In this document: positions 50,389-62,870 of the stretch, piece after piece | Layout: every line of letters starts with the position of its first letter | Position numbering within the stretch: position 1 is the stretch's first letter | DNA from: Epiperipatus broadwayi | Lineage: Eukaryota; Onychophora; Udeonychophora; Euonychophora; Peripatidae | Direction of reading: 5' to 3' | DNA length: 64,000 nt | NCBI GenBank assembly: GCA_028023455.1 | Contig: JAQFVV010000152.1 | Location: forward strand, 868,001 to 932,000 | Program-made: the position numbers and the translations under genes | The notes under the pieces: generated by a model | Database searches by the model: none | What the model was told of the DNA's origin: nothing | The model's input: only the letters and a program-made list of their open reading frames with translations

Positions 50389-51201
50389 TATCATATCTCA
50401 CTTTGCCTTCAAATAATGGACTAGTCCAGATTCCATCTTATCTAGATCAGATTAAACATTCATCACACTGTGGACAAATGTTTATACAGATAGATAACAT
50501 ATATCCAATGACAAGAACAGGCCAAGAAGTGATACTCATTGAATCTGAATGTTTTTATTGTGGATAGAATTTGGCAATAAATAGAATCTATTTGGAAGTA
50601 AGGTCAGATAACTACTGACAAGGTAGAATACACATTCTCCCGGAAACATCAACTGTTAAGTTAAATAGGTATTGCAGTGAGGTAAGTCTATTTTCAGGAC
50701 TGGAAGCTGCTAGGAAAGTACAGCCAAAAGTATACCCCATACCTACTCATGAGGCAAGCTATCATAAAACATCTGAAAGTGATAGTTAAAATTATAAAAG
50801 CATTTGGAGTGCATTTTTATTATAGTCGTAACCTCAGCAATGTTAGCAGGCATTGTGTATACTGTATAAATGCAAGTATATATTTATTTGGTAGTCTTTG
50901 GTTACCTATACCCCTGCCACTAAAGGCAACCAGCACCACCAAGCAGGCAGTTTTGCTGCCAGCTAGCTAGCGGAATGTTCCTGTGCTTATGCATGGTTAA
51001 CAGCGTTACCTAGTGGCTGGAACAAGCATTGCTGCTTTTGGCCTCTATTGTGGATACTTTTGTGTGTTTACACAGAAACAGTGCCTCTAGTGGTGGGGTA
51101 CAGGTAACCAAAGACTACCATTTATTTCATGTTATATTAATAAATTTATATTGTTATTTTACTTCCTTGTGTTTATATATAATTCATGTATAAACATAAC
51201 A
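50389..51201. mobile_element. Second copy of the 596-bp LTR, split by a MITE
   Basis: The left end (TATCATATCTCAC...) and inner landmarks (GACTAGTCCAGATTCC, CATGAGGCAAGCT, AATAAATT) follow the order of the solo LTR at 22966-23561. Without the MITE and its target duplication it is about 575 bp. The right end near 51201 (CATAACA) is approximate. Divergence from the other copy is substantial. No adjacent retroelement genes are seen. Confidence 0.65.
50890..51119. mobile_element. 230-bp MITE with ~31-bp TIRs and 8-bp target duplication
   Basis: Terminal inverted repeats start GGTAGTCTTTGGTTACC and match over about 31 bases. The element is flanked by ATTTATTT at 50882-50889 and 51120-51127. An 8-bp duplication is characteristic of hAT-type transposons. 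The related solo LTR at 22966-23561 has a single ATTTATTT at 23430-23437 at the equivalent place, which is the empty site. The interior is G+C-richer and non-coding. Confidence 0.88.
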
Positions 51202-52454
51202 AAAACTTATTTTTTGAATGCTTCATCTTTATTTAATATCCAATTTTTTGAGATGACAATGTAATGTTTGCATCCATATGTTGTAAGCATATTTCATCAC
51301 ATTTTATTTGTATATGGTATCTTTATGAAATAACAATCTAATTTGATTAAGAGTAGTTATTTCTCTATAATAAATATCATATCCTTGCTAAATATGGCAT
51401 AATCATATTGGGAACTGTGTTGCACTCACTCAGGATAAAAATTGCTGGAAAAAATTTTATTTTCGTTATTGGTGATTGAAAGATCTGAGTCTTTTTTAAT
51501 ATTGGTTATTAAACTAAACCTCTTATAGGATAAATTTCAAATTTTGAAAGCATTCTAAATTTTGGAATAAAAGGCATTTTAATATTATAATTTAAACTGG
51601 CCTGTTTTTTGTTTTTGCTTGAATTGTTTTCTATCCCTAATTTTTTGATATACTCATTTGATGAAACCATGCGGTATATGCATCTATTACTATCAATCTT
51701 TACATGTATAGCTGAAAAATTGCACTAAATATTAATCTTTTTCAAGCAAGTGAATAAAGCCAGGAAAAAACAATCGCAAAAATTTATTTCTGCTGAATTA
51801 ACTTTGTTAGTTGATACCAATTAAGTCTTCCTTCATTCATTATTCATCATTGCATTTTAGGATTAATTAGTAAACAAATGTTTTACTTTTGTGCAACTCA
51901 ATGGTGATTTCCATTTTCTACATAAGCCAATTATGTTTTTAATAATTGTTTCTTGGGATAGATACGATTATATTATTATTAGTTCAGAAATAGACTTTTA
52001 ATTTAACTAAATGTGGGTATATTTATTCATATAATTGAAGCTAGTTTTTTTTTTCGATGTCTTTATTTATTTGTTTGATTAAAAGTAATATTGGACAGAT
52101 TTATATTTTAATAAGTTTAAAAGTTTCCCAGTAGCATAATCACATGATTCTTTTTACACCTTTTTATATCCTTGCAAAAGCAGTTCTCTTCAATCTATTC
52201 GGGAGCCATCTAATCCAAAACTGAATAATATCTCTAGATCAAATTCTTATTTTTTCCCTTCAACAGTGAGGTATAGGATTGAAAGCTGAAATTAATACAA
52301 GATTGGAGTCAATAATAATAAGTATATTGATATTTAACTGAATTTAATGTCTATATAACCATCTCTAGACTAATAAATGGTTATATATATTTATTTAAAA
52401 GCTGGTCAATCATCATTTAGATTGTAAAATAGTTGCACATTTGTATATTGGGTT
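51202..52454. other. NOS intron, no gene seen
   Basis: A+T-rich. Nothing recognised. Confidence 0.5.
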
Positions 52455-53015
52455 GTAAATATAGCGGATTCGAACTCAGATTTTTCAAGCAACCTTCCAC
52501 TATCCACACTATCTCATACTACTGATACACATGATGACATATGTATAATAGATAAATAATTACCAATATAAGCATTTCATGCTGAACCAGCACTCATCAG
52601 TTGGTCCAGATTATCATCTCTCACACATATGTATAATCAATGCTCAGTTTATATTAAGATAACAAATCTTTATACTTTAATGAACTGGCTGCAGTCTATT
52701 CCAACCTCCAACTCTTCAGCCACCCATATCATTGAAAATCTGATGATAGAATGCCCAAACCCTGATGCCAATATTGTTGTCATGCCCATATTGATCTATA
52801 AAGATTTCTATCTTAATATAAACTGAGCACTGATTATATATGTGTGTGGGAGGTGATAATCTGTACCAATTGATGAGTGCTGGTACAGCACGAAATACGT
52901 ATATTGGTGATTATTTATCTTTTCTATATATGTGGTTCATGGATATCAATAGGATGAGATAGTGTGGATAGTTGAAAGTTGTTTGAAAAGTCTGAGTTCG
53001 AATTCCCTATATTTA
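52455..53015. repeat. Fold-back pair of SINE-like repeats
   Basis: A left arm (about 52460-52680) and a right arm (about 52795-53010) are inverted copies with scattered differences, joined by ~110 bases. Each outer end carries a B-box-like ATTCGAACTCAG or its complement. The single copy at 45430-45730 shows that the unit exists alone, so this is a head-to-head pair of a SINE-like repeat. The open frame at 52629-52826 is a by-product. Confidence 0.8.
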
Positions 53016-53236
53016 CATTTAATTTCCAGGTATAAGAATGCCTGTGTTTCAAATATTGGGTCGTAATACGTTTTTCATGTGTTTTAACCTATATTTTAAT
53101 TTTAACGAATTATATTCCTTTCTATATTTTTTGTAATTTTATTTTTAGAAAGTGTGAAATAAATGGAATTTAAAAGTTACCATTTAATAAATTAAATAAA
53201 ATGAATTTGATCTTTCTTTCTATATATATACTGTAG

Positions 53237-53392
53237 GAAAATAACTACTACCATGAGGATATTTTTGGTGTCACCCTGCGGACGGCAGAAGTGACAGATC
53301 GGATGAGAGATAAAGCACGGCAAACTTGGAACAAGGTCAGCTCTGCAAGGCGTAAATTAAGCATCGCTATATCAGGGGGAAATTTTCTTAAG
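53237..53392 (+). CDS. NOS: Nitric oxide synthase, C-terminal exon
   Basis: After the acceptor TATATATACTGTAG the exon reads ENNYYHEDIFGVTLRTAEVT, the C-terminal signature that separates NOS from P450 reductase. It then gives a basic tail, DRMRDKARQTWNKVSSARRK. Two endings are possible. AAG|GTATTT at 53392/53393 is a good donor, which would send the tail to a further exon not identified here. Read-through would instead add 73 residues and stop at TAA 53612-53614. A weaker donor-like AAG|GTCAGC lies at 53335. The read-through tail lacks any family resemblance, so I favour splicing or a short alternative end. No 3' UTR can be fixed. Confidence 0.9.
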
Positions 53393-53938
53393 GTATTTTT
53401 TGTAAATAAATGTAAAAGACACGTGTTGGTCCTGTACATGTCATCACTTTCAACTCTGAACTCGGCTATCTTACGATTTATGTCTGCATCTATTGTGATA
53501 TCAGGATGTTCTCTATCGTTTACTGGAAACTTCTGCGCATGGCTTTCTGTTGTCTCGTTTAAAATTTTATCTGCTTGTCATTATTGTAAATGTTTAAATG
53601 TTTATAATGTGTAACCCTGAAGTAAATATGTTGATAAAATTAATTTATTTTTTAAATTTTAAATATTTTATGCAAATACTTTTTTTTAAGAAAAGTTATA
53701 GTTATCGTCAAAATCCTGAATATAAATATAAAATTGTACTACTAAATGGATAAAAAAATATTTGGGACTAATTAAATTTTGGAAAAATAGGAAATCATTA
53801 AAACCTCTCTATAATTTTTAACTATTATATACTTATATTGAACTATTTCCATTATGTAGTTTCATTTATAAATGTTTTTACAAAAATTCAAACTTTATTT
53901 ACACTTATTTACTTAACTGTTAGTAATTACACACAAGT

Positions 53939-54200
53939 GTTATTGACCTCATTGAAAAAATTAAAAGACTGAAGTGGAGTTGGGTTAAACATATTTCTAA
54001 AAGACATGATAATAGATGGACAATTGAAATCTTAAACTGGATTTCAAGAGATTGTAAAAGACCCAGAAAGAGACCATATGTGAGATGGATGGATGAAATA
54101 AGAAATGTGCAGGAGTGGTATGGAGAAGATGAAATGAACTTGGAGAGACCTTCATCCTGTAGTGGAATGATAATGATTGTTGTTGATGATGATGATGAAT
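53939..54200 (+). pseudogene. 3' tail of an RTE-like LINE
   Basis: About 70 codons are open in one frame: VIDLIEKIKRLKWSWVKHIS, then NRWTIEILNW, then RPYVRWMDEIRN. This is the usual C-terminus of RTE-type ORF2. It ends in a GAT-repeat tail near 54180-54197, as RTE elements do. The piece is severely 5'-truncated and on the NOS strand. Confidence 0.85.
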
Positions 54201-54204
54201 TACA

Positions 54205-54372
54205 CACAGATTAGTATAACATTATTTCAAGTGGCATTATTTTCCTTTCTCTTTCTTCCAAGTATTGATGATTTGACCCGTAACAGTATGAGAATAAACA
54301 TTCAATAGTGTTTTAAATTCGTGAATATTTAATTTAAAGTAATGTTTCAATCAGTTGAGCTATTCTGTCAAA
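54205..54372 (-). mobile_element. Decayed tRNA-derived SINE
   Basis: It follows the order of the SINE at 33029-33285: TTCAAGTGG, CTTCCAAGTATTGATGATTTGA, GTAACAGTATGAGAATA, AATCAGTTGAGCTATT. The A and B boxes are degraded. It directly follows the RTE tail. Confidence 0.65.
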
Positions 54373-56139
54373 GACCAGCAACACTAGAAAAAGAGAGATA
54401 CCAATGAACACATGAACGTTATTGCTAACAAGTGAATGTAATTGAAAAAGTGTAAATAAAGTTTGAATTTTTTAAAAAAAAAAACAATTACACTAAATGA
54501 TAGAAATATTAATATATAATTATAAATAAATTGGCATTATTATAAACTTTCAGATAATTATTTTTCTACTTTTATATTTAGTATGTGTACATAATTATAT
54601 ATAAATATAATAAAGCATTAAGCAACATACTTTTCTGTTGAAAAGTGTTTGATATTTTTTCTTTTTATTTGAAAATTTTTTATAAAAAAAAAAGCTAAAC
54701 AAAACTATATTTTAAATTAACTTTTTTATCTAAATTTTAAATGAAGTTTACAATTAAATTGGAAATTGCACACATTATTTAAAACATAGTGAAGTTCCAA
54801 GAGGAATTTTTAAATTTGATCTCAAGATATTTAAAACTTTTCCATCTTTGTTCCATATCTAAGAAAATAGGTCACTTACTTAAAGTATTAATATGTCCTA
54901 TCACTCTGGTAGAGATTAAAAATATGTAGAAAATATCAACAAATTATATCCTTGATTTTAAAATGTTATTGTAACTTTAAATTGGAACAAAAAATATCTT
55001 TACCACCCTCTCTGAGCCTCACTTGAAACATAATAATGTTCTAAAAACAATTGTTAAATTTGATATCCAAATATTTAAAATTTTCCCAGCCTTTGTTCCA
55101 TATATATGAGACTAGGTCATTACTTAAAACATTATAGTCTCATATTGTGTTGCCTAATATTGGTTTTATGTACAAAATTGGAACTAATTCTATTGAATTT
55201 AAATTTATTAAACTTTGATTTTAAAATTTTATTGTAATATTAATAATAAAAGTGATTATAATAGCTTATAAACAAATTGAAAATGTAACTTTAAAAAGCA
55301 TTTAAAAATAGTCTATTGAAGGCAATAGCAATTGATAAATGTTAAAATTGCATATTTATATAACATTCTAATCAAGTAATGATAATTATTAAAATTTAGA
55401 TAGGCTCCAATGTTTCATCTATATAGAAAATATTCCTTTCCATTGTCTTCACATTCAGTATCAACCATCATTAATTTAGTGATAGAATAACAAAATAAAA
55501 CCAATAATTGTGATTAAATATAAATAACTATCTTAATAAATTATATCTATTTGCTATATAATATTAATCTATATAAATAAATAAAAAACTTAAGACAATG
55601 CTTTAATAAATATTGTAATAAAATTCTTGAATTATTGAGGCTTCTTATTTACATATATGTAAAATTAAAAGGATTTAGCTGGATTATTTAATAATTCAGT
55701 AAGCTTACTATCTTAGATATACTTTTATGCCTGCATCAATATCTTAAAAAATAAACAGTTTGTATCTTTAGTATCATTTAAGTCTAACTATTATATGTAC
55801 TTTTTAATTTGGATTGTATCTTTCCTTTTGCCAATAATTTTCTCCTTCAATAGATGGGTTATGTAATTGTGTGCAGTGAAAAAAATGTTCTAATGGGTCA
55901 CCTTAAATCTCATTTCTAAACTCATTAAAAGCATTTTTTACTTTGAAAGAACTACATCATTCCGGCTTTAACCGATTCCCTTTGCCTCCCTTAGCTTTTG
56001 TTTATTATTTTCCATCATGTGAAAATTTATCTTTATAGCTATGTTTGAAATAAGACTAAAAATTACTTTTACAGGTGTATTCTTTGAAGATAATTACCAT
56101 GTGGTTAAAAAAAAGTTTCAAATAACTATAAATTTACCT
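54373..56139. other. Gene-free A+T-rich stretch
   Basis: Downstream of the last recognised NOS exon. I see no exon or named repeat. A short imperfect repeat (CCATCTTTGTTCCATAT and CAGCCTTTGTTCCATAT, near 54840 and 55085) suggests old local duplication. Confidence 0.5.
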
Positions 56140-56725
56140 TGGCTTTCATACAGATAAAATAGTTTAACATTCAACAAAGTTTTTGACATTACAACTACAG
56201 TTGAAATATATTTTATTTTCCATTTACAATACATGTATTTAGACCTCTCAATTGAAGAAAATTGTATCTGAAATCTGTTTAAAATCATGTGGCTTTCACT
56301 TATTGTTAGTTATTTGAGTCATAAGCAGGTTTTCACAACTAAGGAGATTTACTTCATCCTGATCAGGTTTGTCTATTATCTTTGACACAGTTGTTAATAG
56401 TTTTACACAAAATAGACTAGATGCTACTGAAATCATTTTAATGAGGTCAGTGAACTGGAAAGATTTGGGGTAAGTTAGCCTGCTGTAAAATATGCTTCCT
56501 TATAGTCTAGAAAAGATCAATCTTATTGCATCTTTCTGAAATTTTTACTTTGAAGATGACTTCACCAATACAAAAATGAAGAAATAAGAAAGCAAGAGCC
56601 TAATTTATTTTTAAGTCTTCATTTATACATAATTATATTGTCTTATTGAATTTTAATTATCAAGACAAACTATGATAATAACCTTTATTTTTGAGAACAG
56701 TTAAAATGTTCACAATGAGATAATA

Positions 56726-57458
56726 AACCACTAAACATCACATAATCACTATCTCTTATACTAGCATATAATTGTTATTAAACTAGACAAAACTCTATAC
56801 AGTAGTGCCACCCTGTGCCAACTAGAGTAATCAATGGATGCCAGAAGGCTTGAGCATAAAATCTTTATCTAGTGCCTACTCATCCAATATCCCAGACTGG
56901 TTTCTGGCTTGTGGCCTTCGACAGAGAGGAGCCTTGGATCTGAGAGCACTGCACCTAGATCTTAGGATCTAATGCAACCCTCCAACAGCCACCTTTTAAC
57001 TCTACTTAACTACAAAACTATGAGATTAAAATTAAAAATATGATAATATTTTCAATCCAAGTTCAACAGCTTATATAGTCATATGGGTCTGAACTCAGTT
57101 CAGCACCCATACATTTTGGTGTCTGGCTCTTTAATAACCACAGCCACCCCTATCCTGCCTAAGATCCAAAGACACCAAAATGTATGGGTACTGAATTGAG
57201 TTCAGACCCATATGACTATATAAGCTTTGAGCTTAGATTGAAAATATTATCATATTTTCAATTTCATTCTCATAGTTTTGTAGTTAAGTAGAGTTAAAAG
57301 GTGGTTGCTGGAGGGTTGCATTAGATCCTAAGATCTGGATGTAGTGCTCTCAGATCCAAGGCTCTTCACTGATGAAGGCCACAAGCCTTCTGGTATCCAT
57401 TGATTACTCTGGTTGGTACAGGGTGGCACTACAGTAAGGAGAGAGTTTTGCTTTGTTT
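56726..57458. mobile_element. 733-bp fold-back element with 12-bp target duplication
   Basis: Two long inverted arms (about 56775-57120 and 57165-57458) share blocks such as CATATGGGTCTGAACTCAG, CACCAAAATGTATGGGT and AGTAATCAATGGATGCCAGA with their complements. The left arm has ~60 extra bases and a 50-base outer extension. AATGAGATAATA lies on both sides (56714-56725 and 57459-57470). Copy 2 of the local duplication has an undisturbed site here (AATAAGATCATA near 62508). There is no coding frame. A related unit is at 63062-63590. Confidence 0.85.
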
Positions 57459-57531
57459 AATGAGATAATATACAAAAAAATAAATTCAAAATTAGACTAC
57501 TAAAATTTATTATTGTTCTTTGATAATTCTT

Positions 57532-57937
57532 AAAATTCTTAAATCGGAAGTCGAATTCCGATAATGTGATATTACTTTAAATATTATAAAGCTCTGTGCA
57601 CCCACATGTCAGCAATAGTTTAAAAAACTTAAGTGAATCACCTAAGTTTATAGTGCATTTCTATATATACATGGACTTTCACTGACTATGCTAAATCAGC
57701 TCTTGAATCTATTGTGTGCCTGATGTTATAATCAAATTTTGAATTGTACAAATCTTGCATGGAAGGAAGACAGGGTCTCATTTTTAACCACCCACAATCT
57801 GACTAATATGACTTATAAATGTAAATCTATTATTATCAAGCACTGAAAATTTGAAATTCTTAAATCGGAAGTCGAATTCCGATAATGCATTATTATTTAA
57901 ATATTATAAATCTCCACGTACTCACATATCAATAAGT
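57532..57937. repeat. ~400-bp insertion with ~80-bp direct terminal repeats
   Basis: The block AAATTCTTAAATCGGAAGTC plus following sequence occurs at about 57533-57608 and 57852-57935, separated by ~245 bases. The whole block is absent from the matching place in copy 2 (near 62580). It includes a small palindrome, CGGAAGTCGAATTCCG. It could be a TRIM-like element or a dimer of an unknown repeat. Confidence 0.6.
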
Positions 57938-58310
57938 TAATACAATTCTTAATTTTAATTACATATTACTTTCATTCAAATGAATACTTTATCCTATATA
58001 ATTTCAATAAATACATTAATTAGTATTATTAAAATAAATCTTATGATCTTTTATTTTAATAAATGAGCAAACTTTTTTTAAAAATATTTTTAAACAGAAA
58101 TTAAACTTTGTTTGAATGAAAAAGTAAAAACTTTCATTCCTTTACTTAAAAAAAACTATTCGAATAAAATTTAAACAAAATTGTATACTTAATATATGTG
58201 TGTCTGTACATATATAATTGCAAAAATTAAGTAAACATTATGAAATCTTTACCTACATTTTCTAATTGTTTAAATTTGAAATTTACTACTCTTTTTTCCA
58301 TTTGCAAACT

Positions 58311-60060
58311 ACTTGAAATAATTTTGAAATTGATATTTCAATTTCACATGGAGAAATTTTTTGTTTTTACTAAAATCAAAATTTAATTTACTCATATTCA
58401 TTAATTCCATCTATTTAATCATGTCATATTTTTGTTATCTTCAGAATCTGTTGGATCAAGTCTCCAACAACGCTCTAAAGGTTTGCCTGCATATCTGATC
58501 CTCAACTGGAAGATCCTAAATGGAGTTCTTATTTTTTTGGATGTAGTTATCTTTCCCATGTGCCTCTATTTTGATATTGCCTCTATGAATATGGATGTCT
58601 TGCTATTGGATATTTGCAACTTCCATCATAAGGGTGTTGAATATCTGCAAACAAAATGTTTGTGATTAATTCTGCCATATTCTCAATTGAATAATTGCTA
58701 TTGTTAAGCATTATTTGTTGAACTATGGGGTGGCCTATTGTGGGATATGGTATAAATAATTTGGTATTCAAATAGAGGAAACTCTGTAAAAGATCTCTAT
58801 TTGGAGATTCACTGATAAAAGAACTGAGTATGTGTTTCTCCTACCACTGTTGGGTATTTTTATTGTGACATTCTATGCATGTTTTTATTTTGTCTCTCAT
58901 CATTCCAGAAACTATTTAGGATCACTTATCAATAATCCACCAGTGAGAGGTTTTCTTTTGAGTGCATACAACCTGTCTTTGCCTGCTTCATGAAGATAAT
59001 TACAGGTGGTAACTATTTTTTCTTATAATCTTTAATTGTAGAACCATAACAATTTGGTCACACTCTCCAAATGTAATAAAGAGCTTTCTCTTATGTCTTT
59101 CATAAATACTCTGATCTCAATGATTTTTGTTGAGATTTTCTGGGTTTTCCCATCATTATTTTTGTTATTAATCCCATTTATTTATTTTTCTGAAATTTCC
59201 AAACTTTAATATTCAGTACATTTATATTCATCCCTTAACACTTATTTTCACCACCTTTTATAAAATAGCATTTTCTTTAGGTCAGCACAATCTTCGACTA
59301 TATCATCTTTCAGATCATGTTCTTCTCTTTCAGTTTCTCTTTAATAATGTATACATTCAATTAACTTTTTCATTTATAATTTCCATTCTATTATTGATCT
59401 GCTTCTGTAACTTTTTCTATTGAGAATCACGTGCTTCATCTGCACTCTCATTTGATGTACTAAAGTTTCCTAAATTGCTTTGTAATCTTCAAAACCTTTT
59501 ATTTGAGTTCACACTGTCTAATCTTATTCTTTCTGACTATATATACTTTTTATCTTCACCTATTCTAGCTAAAATTTCTTTTATTTCATTTGAATCTTAG
59601 TATAATTCTCTCTTATTTTCTGTTGAATCTCTTATATTATTTTCTGCTGACTTTGCTCTTAATTTTCCTTCCATTTTCTTCTTACTTTGCTTTGTTTTTT
59701 CCAGTGAGTGATGAAATTCTTGCCGACTTCATTACATTTCTTGCTCAAATTTTGTATTTTGTATTGACTTTACTAAAATTTTCTTTTTTTCCATTTTCTA
59801 CATTATTTGGCTCTTCAGCTCCATAAATAATGTATTTTATTTTTCCCTTGTGTGTGCCACTTCAAATACTTATTCCTTCTTATAATAATCTCTGGCTCTT
59901 AAATGTCTGTTTCAGGACTATTTTTTGCCATAATACAACTTCAGGTTCAGTGCTTATTTCATTTGTTTCTCATCTCTCATTTTTTAAAATTTCTAACCTT
60001 TTCTTTTTTTTACTGGTTCCAATATAAAATTTATTTGTACTTTGATTTTCATAAATGATT
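58311..60060 (-). other. Unidentified decayed coding-like region
   Basis: On the minus strand short pieces look coding, for example IKTCIECHNKNTQQW near 58870 and a 62-residue open piece at 58771-58583. A lysine-rich frame lies further upstream near 59780-59700. Many stops intervene. The CX2C-like block hints at a retroelement ORF1 or gag, but I do not recognise the family. Plus-strand frames at 59590-60027 are F/L-rich antisense of it. Confidence 0.35.
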
Positions 60061-61984
60061 CCTCCCTAGGCAAATGTTATTTTTTTGTTCCAACTTTTAA
60101 ACTACCATTTATATTGTCTGTCAGGTATGTTTCTTCTTTTTAATCACCCTCAAAAATATTTTACAATCAATTTTTGTCAAAATTAGAAAATATATTTTCT
60201 TAGTATATAGCCATGCCAAAATTTTGATTCTTTTCTCTCAAGATGTATAATCATGCTAATATTTATCTAAGGTTTAGTATAATCATGCTCCACTTCAAAT
60301 AGTTAAAAATAAACAAATATGTAATGAACAAAAAGACTTGCAGGTCAACATCTATTACCAGAGAGTGCCATTAGAATTACTGTCTAGAAATTTCTACTTA
60401 TACTTATATATGGTGTTGTTTTGTCAACTAATTAAATCAAGCTTCAGTAAATGTTCCACATTTTGATCTTTATGATACATTTAAGTTTCCTGGTGAAGAT
60501 ATTCATTCACAAACTTTACTGATTCAGCAATCATTACCAATATTTATATGTGTCTGCTAGATCATAGAAAATGGCATGACTCTTTGAAATACAACAATTA
60601 TTATTTCATATATAAGAATACCCTGATTTTGCAGTGAGTAATGAAAAAATTGTAGACTAAATAAATTAAAACATTTATTAATAATTTAATAATCTTGTTA
60701 TAATTTAAATTAACATAAATATAATAAATGTTTTGACAAATAACCTCTTTTATAATTATTTGTTATTTATATATTATAAGATAAAGCAATATATATCTCA
60801 GATTCTTACATAAATTTCCAGTAGTGTATTTAATTAAACTTAAAGTTAATTGTTATACCTGTTGAAACCCAGTCAGAGATTTGTATGCAAATATTTTGTA
60901 CACCAATCTTATATTAGTCAAATTCAACAAGATTTCAATATCTTAGCATTTATAATGACATTTAGTTATCTCAATGAACAATTATATATCATCTGAATAA
61001 TTCAATAATAAAACACATTAATTAAAACTCTTTTGAAATTTATATTATAATATCAAGCACATAAACATTAATCATATCAAAGTTTCTATAAACACACGAA
61101 TGTGCATAAGTAATTAAGATTCTTCATATGCTATATAATATATATCAAAATTATGATACATGTCAATTTTTTAATGTGTCACAAATCGTTTAAACTATTT
61201 CTGTTTATGTCTTATATATAATATTAAAGATAACTATGATTAGCAGTTTTTAACTACAAATTATGTTTCATTTAAATTTATAACTTCCAAACATAAATTT
61301 CAGCTTCATAAAGCAACCAATAAGATGTTTACCAATTTTATATTTGATCCAAATAAATGTTTATAAACTTGATTTATCAGAAATTCAAACGTCTATACAA
61401 ACATCATTAAAAAAAGATAAAGATTAAACTCTCTAGCAATGAATGATTTCTGGGTTACTATTGATTTTTTATTATGTTAAAGAAAATTATTTAGAATTGA
61501 ATCCCGTAACTGGCTCTCATTTTCAATCTTAGAATCTAAGCAATTTCAATAAAGATTTTTATGAATTTGTGAAATAACTATAGGTACCAGATAAATGAAA
61601 AATATTAATTTAAAATAAAATGTCAAAACAAAATATAAATAGCCTAAGAAATATTGAACTAGAAGATCTTTAGTCTAAAGAAAGTAAATTAAATTGAAAA
61701 TGAACTTCCAAAAAAAAGTTTATAAATTTAATTAATATTTACCAAGGTTGTAACCTTGAGAATATGCGTGTAAAATGCGATAGTAGGGACCTCTACAGGT
61801 CATTTAACCACAAGCTTACGCTATGGAAGAAAAGAGGGGAACCCTTCTTTACTTCAACCTACTTTCTATTTAAATAGGTGAAGCTGAAGCGGTTAGATCT
61901 GAGAGCGTGAAGCGATTCAGTACTTCACTGATTAAGTCCACATTTCTTATTGCACATTAATACTCGCGAAATCTTTCGATACAT
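60061..61984. other. Gene-free stretch
   Basis: Very A+T-rich. A less A+T-rich patch at about 61740-61930 is not identified. Confidence 0.5.
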
Positions 61985-62870
61985 TTACATTCATTTTAGA
62001 TGATAAAATAGATTAGCATTCAACAGATGTTTCAGATACTTGATAATTAGGTTGAAGCATTTTATTTTTATTCATGTACGTGTGTTTAAAGTTCTCATTT
62101 GAAGAAGTTTATATTTATAACTTATAATTCAGGTTCTTACGACTTTTACCTATTGTTAATTATCTGAGTGATAGTCAGGTTTTGATTTACTTGGTCAAGA
62201 TCAGATTTTTCCTTTATCTTTGGTATGGTAATTAGTGGGTTAACACAGGACAGACTAGATAATACTGAGACTGGAGTAAGTTAGGGGCCATAAAAAAGCT
62301 TCCTGATTATCTATGGAAGATCAAGTTTGTTAGACCAGCATGAAACTTTGATAAAAACAACACTAGCATGAAGATGAAAAAATAAAAAAGCAAAAGACTA
62401 GTTTATTATTTTCCAAGACATTTATACATTGTTCTTATGACATTGGTTTTTAATTACCAACACAAATTATAACAAATTTTGTTTTTTGGGACCAATCAAA
62501 ATGTTCCTAATAAGATCATATATATATATAACTAAAATTCAAAATTAGATTATCAAAATTTATTAGCCTTCTTTTGATAACAAAGTTAATACAGAACTCT
62601 TGACTTTAATTACATGTTATCTTAGTTATAATGAAAACATTATCCTGCACAATATCAATCAATCCATTAATTAGCAGTCGCAAAATAAATATTAATATCT
62701 TTTATTTTAATAAAAGATCAAAAACTTTTTTTGAGTGGGCATATATATTTGCAAAAATTAACGAAGTATTAGAAAAACTTTATTTCGTAGCTTCTACCTA
62801 GATTACAGTTTTAAATTTGACATTAGAAATTGATTACTCCCCCCTCCGCCCATTTTCTTGATTATATATG
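61985..62870. repeat. Diverged local duplication, copy 2 (uninterrupted)
   Basis: This is the partner of 56140-58310. It reads through the two positions where copy 1 has insertions, so it serves as an empty-site reference. Divergence is high, with many substitutions and indels. Confidence 0.7.

Larger units (their letters stand above)
56140..58310. repeat. Diverged local duplication, copy 1
   Basis: Landmarks in order match 61985-62870: GTTAGTTATTTGAGTCATAAG, TAGACTAGATGCTACTGA, CTAGAAAAGATCAA, CAAAATTAGACTACTAAAATTTATTA, ATCTTTTATTTTAATAAA. Copy 1 carries two additional insertions (56726-57458 and about 57532-57937) absent from copy 2. It is non-coding, and what was duplicated is unknown. 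Confidence 0.7.

Noticed and set aside
53920-54207. 95-residue minus-strand open frame
   Set aside because: Antisense of the RTE tail, which is coding on the plus strand.
58438-58477. Possible small exon (acceptor TTATCTTCAG, donor AAAG|GTTTGC) as a further NOS 3' exon
   Set aside because: Signals are plausible but it lacks a stop codon, has no family resemblance and overlaps a decayed coding-like region on the other strand.
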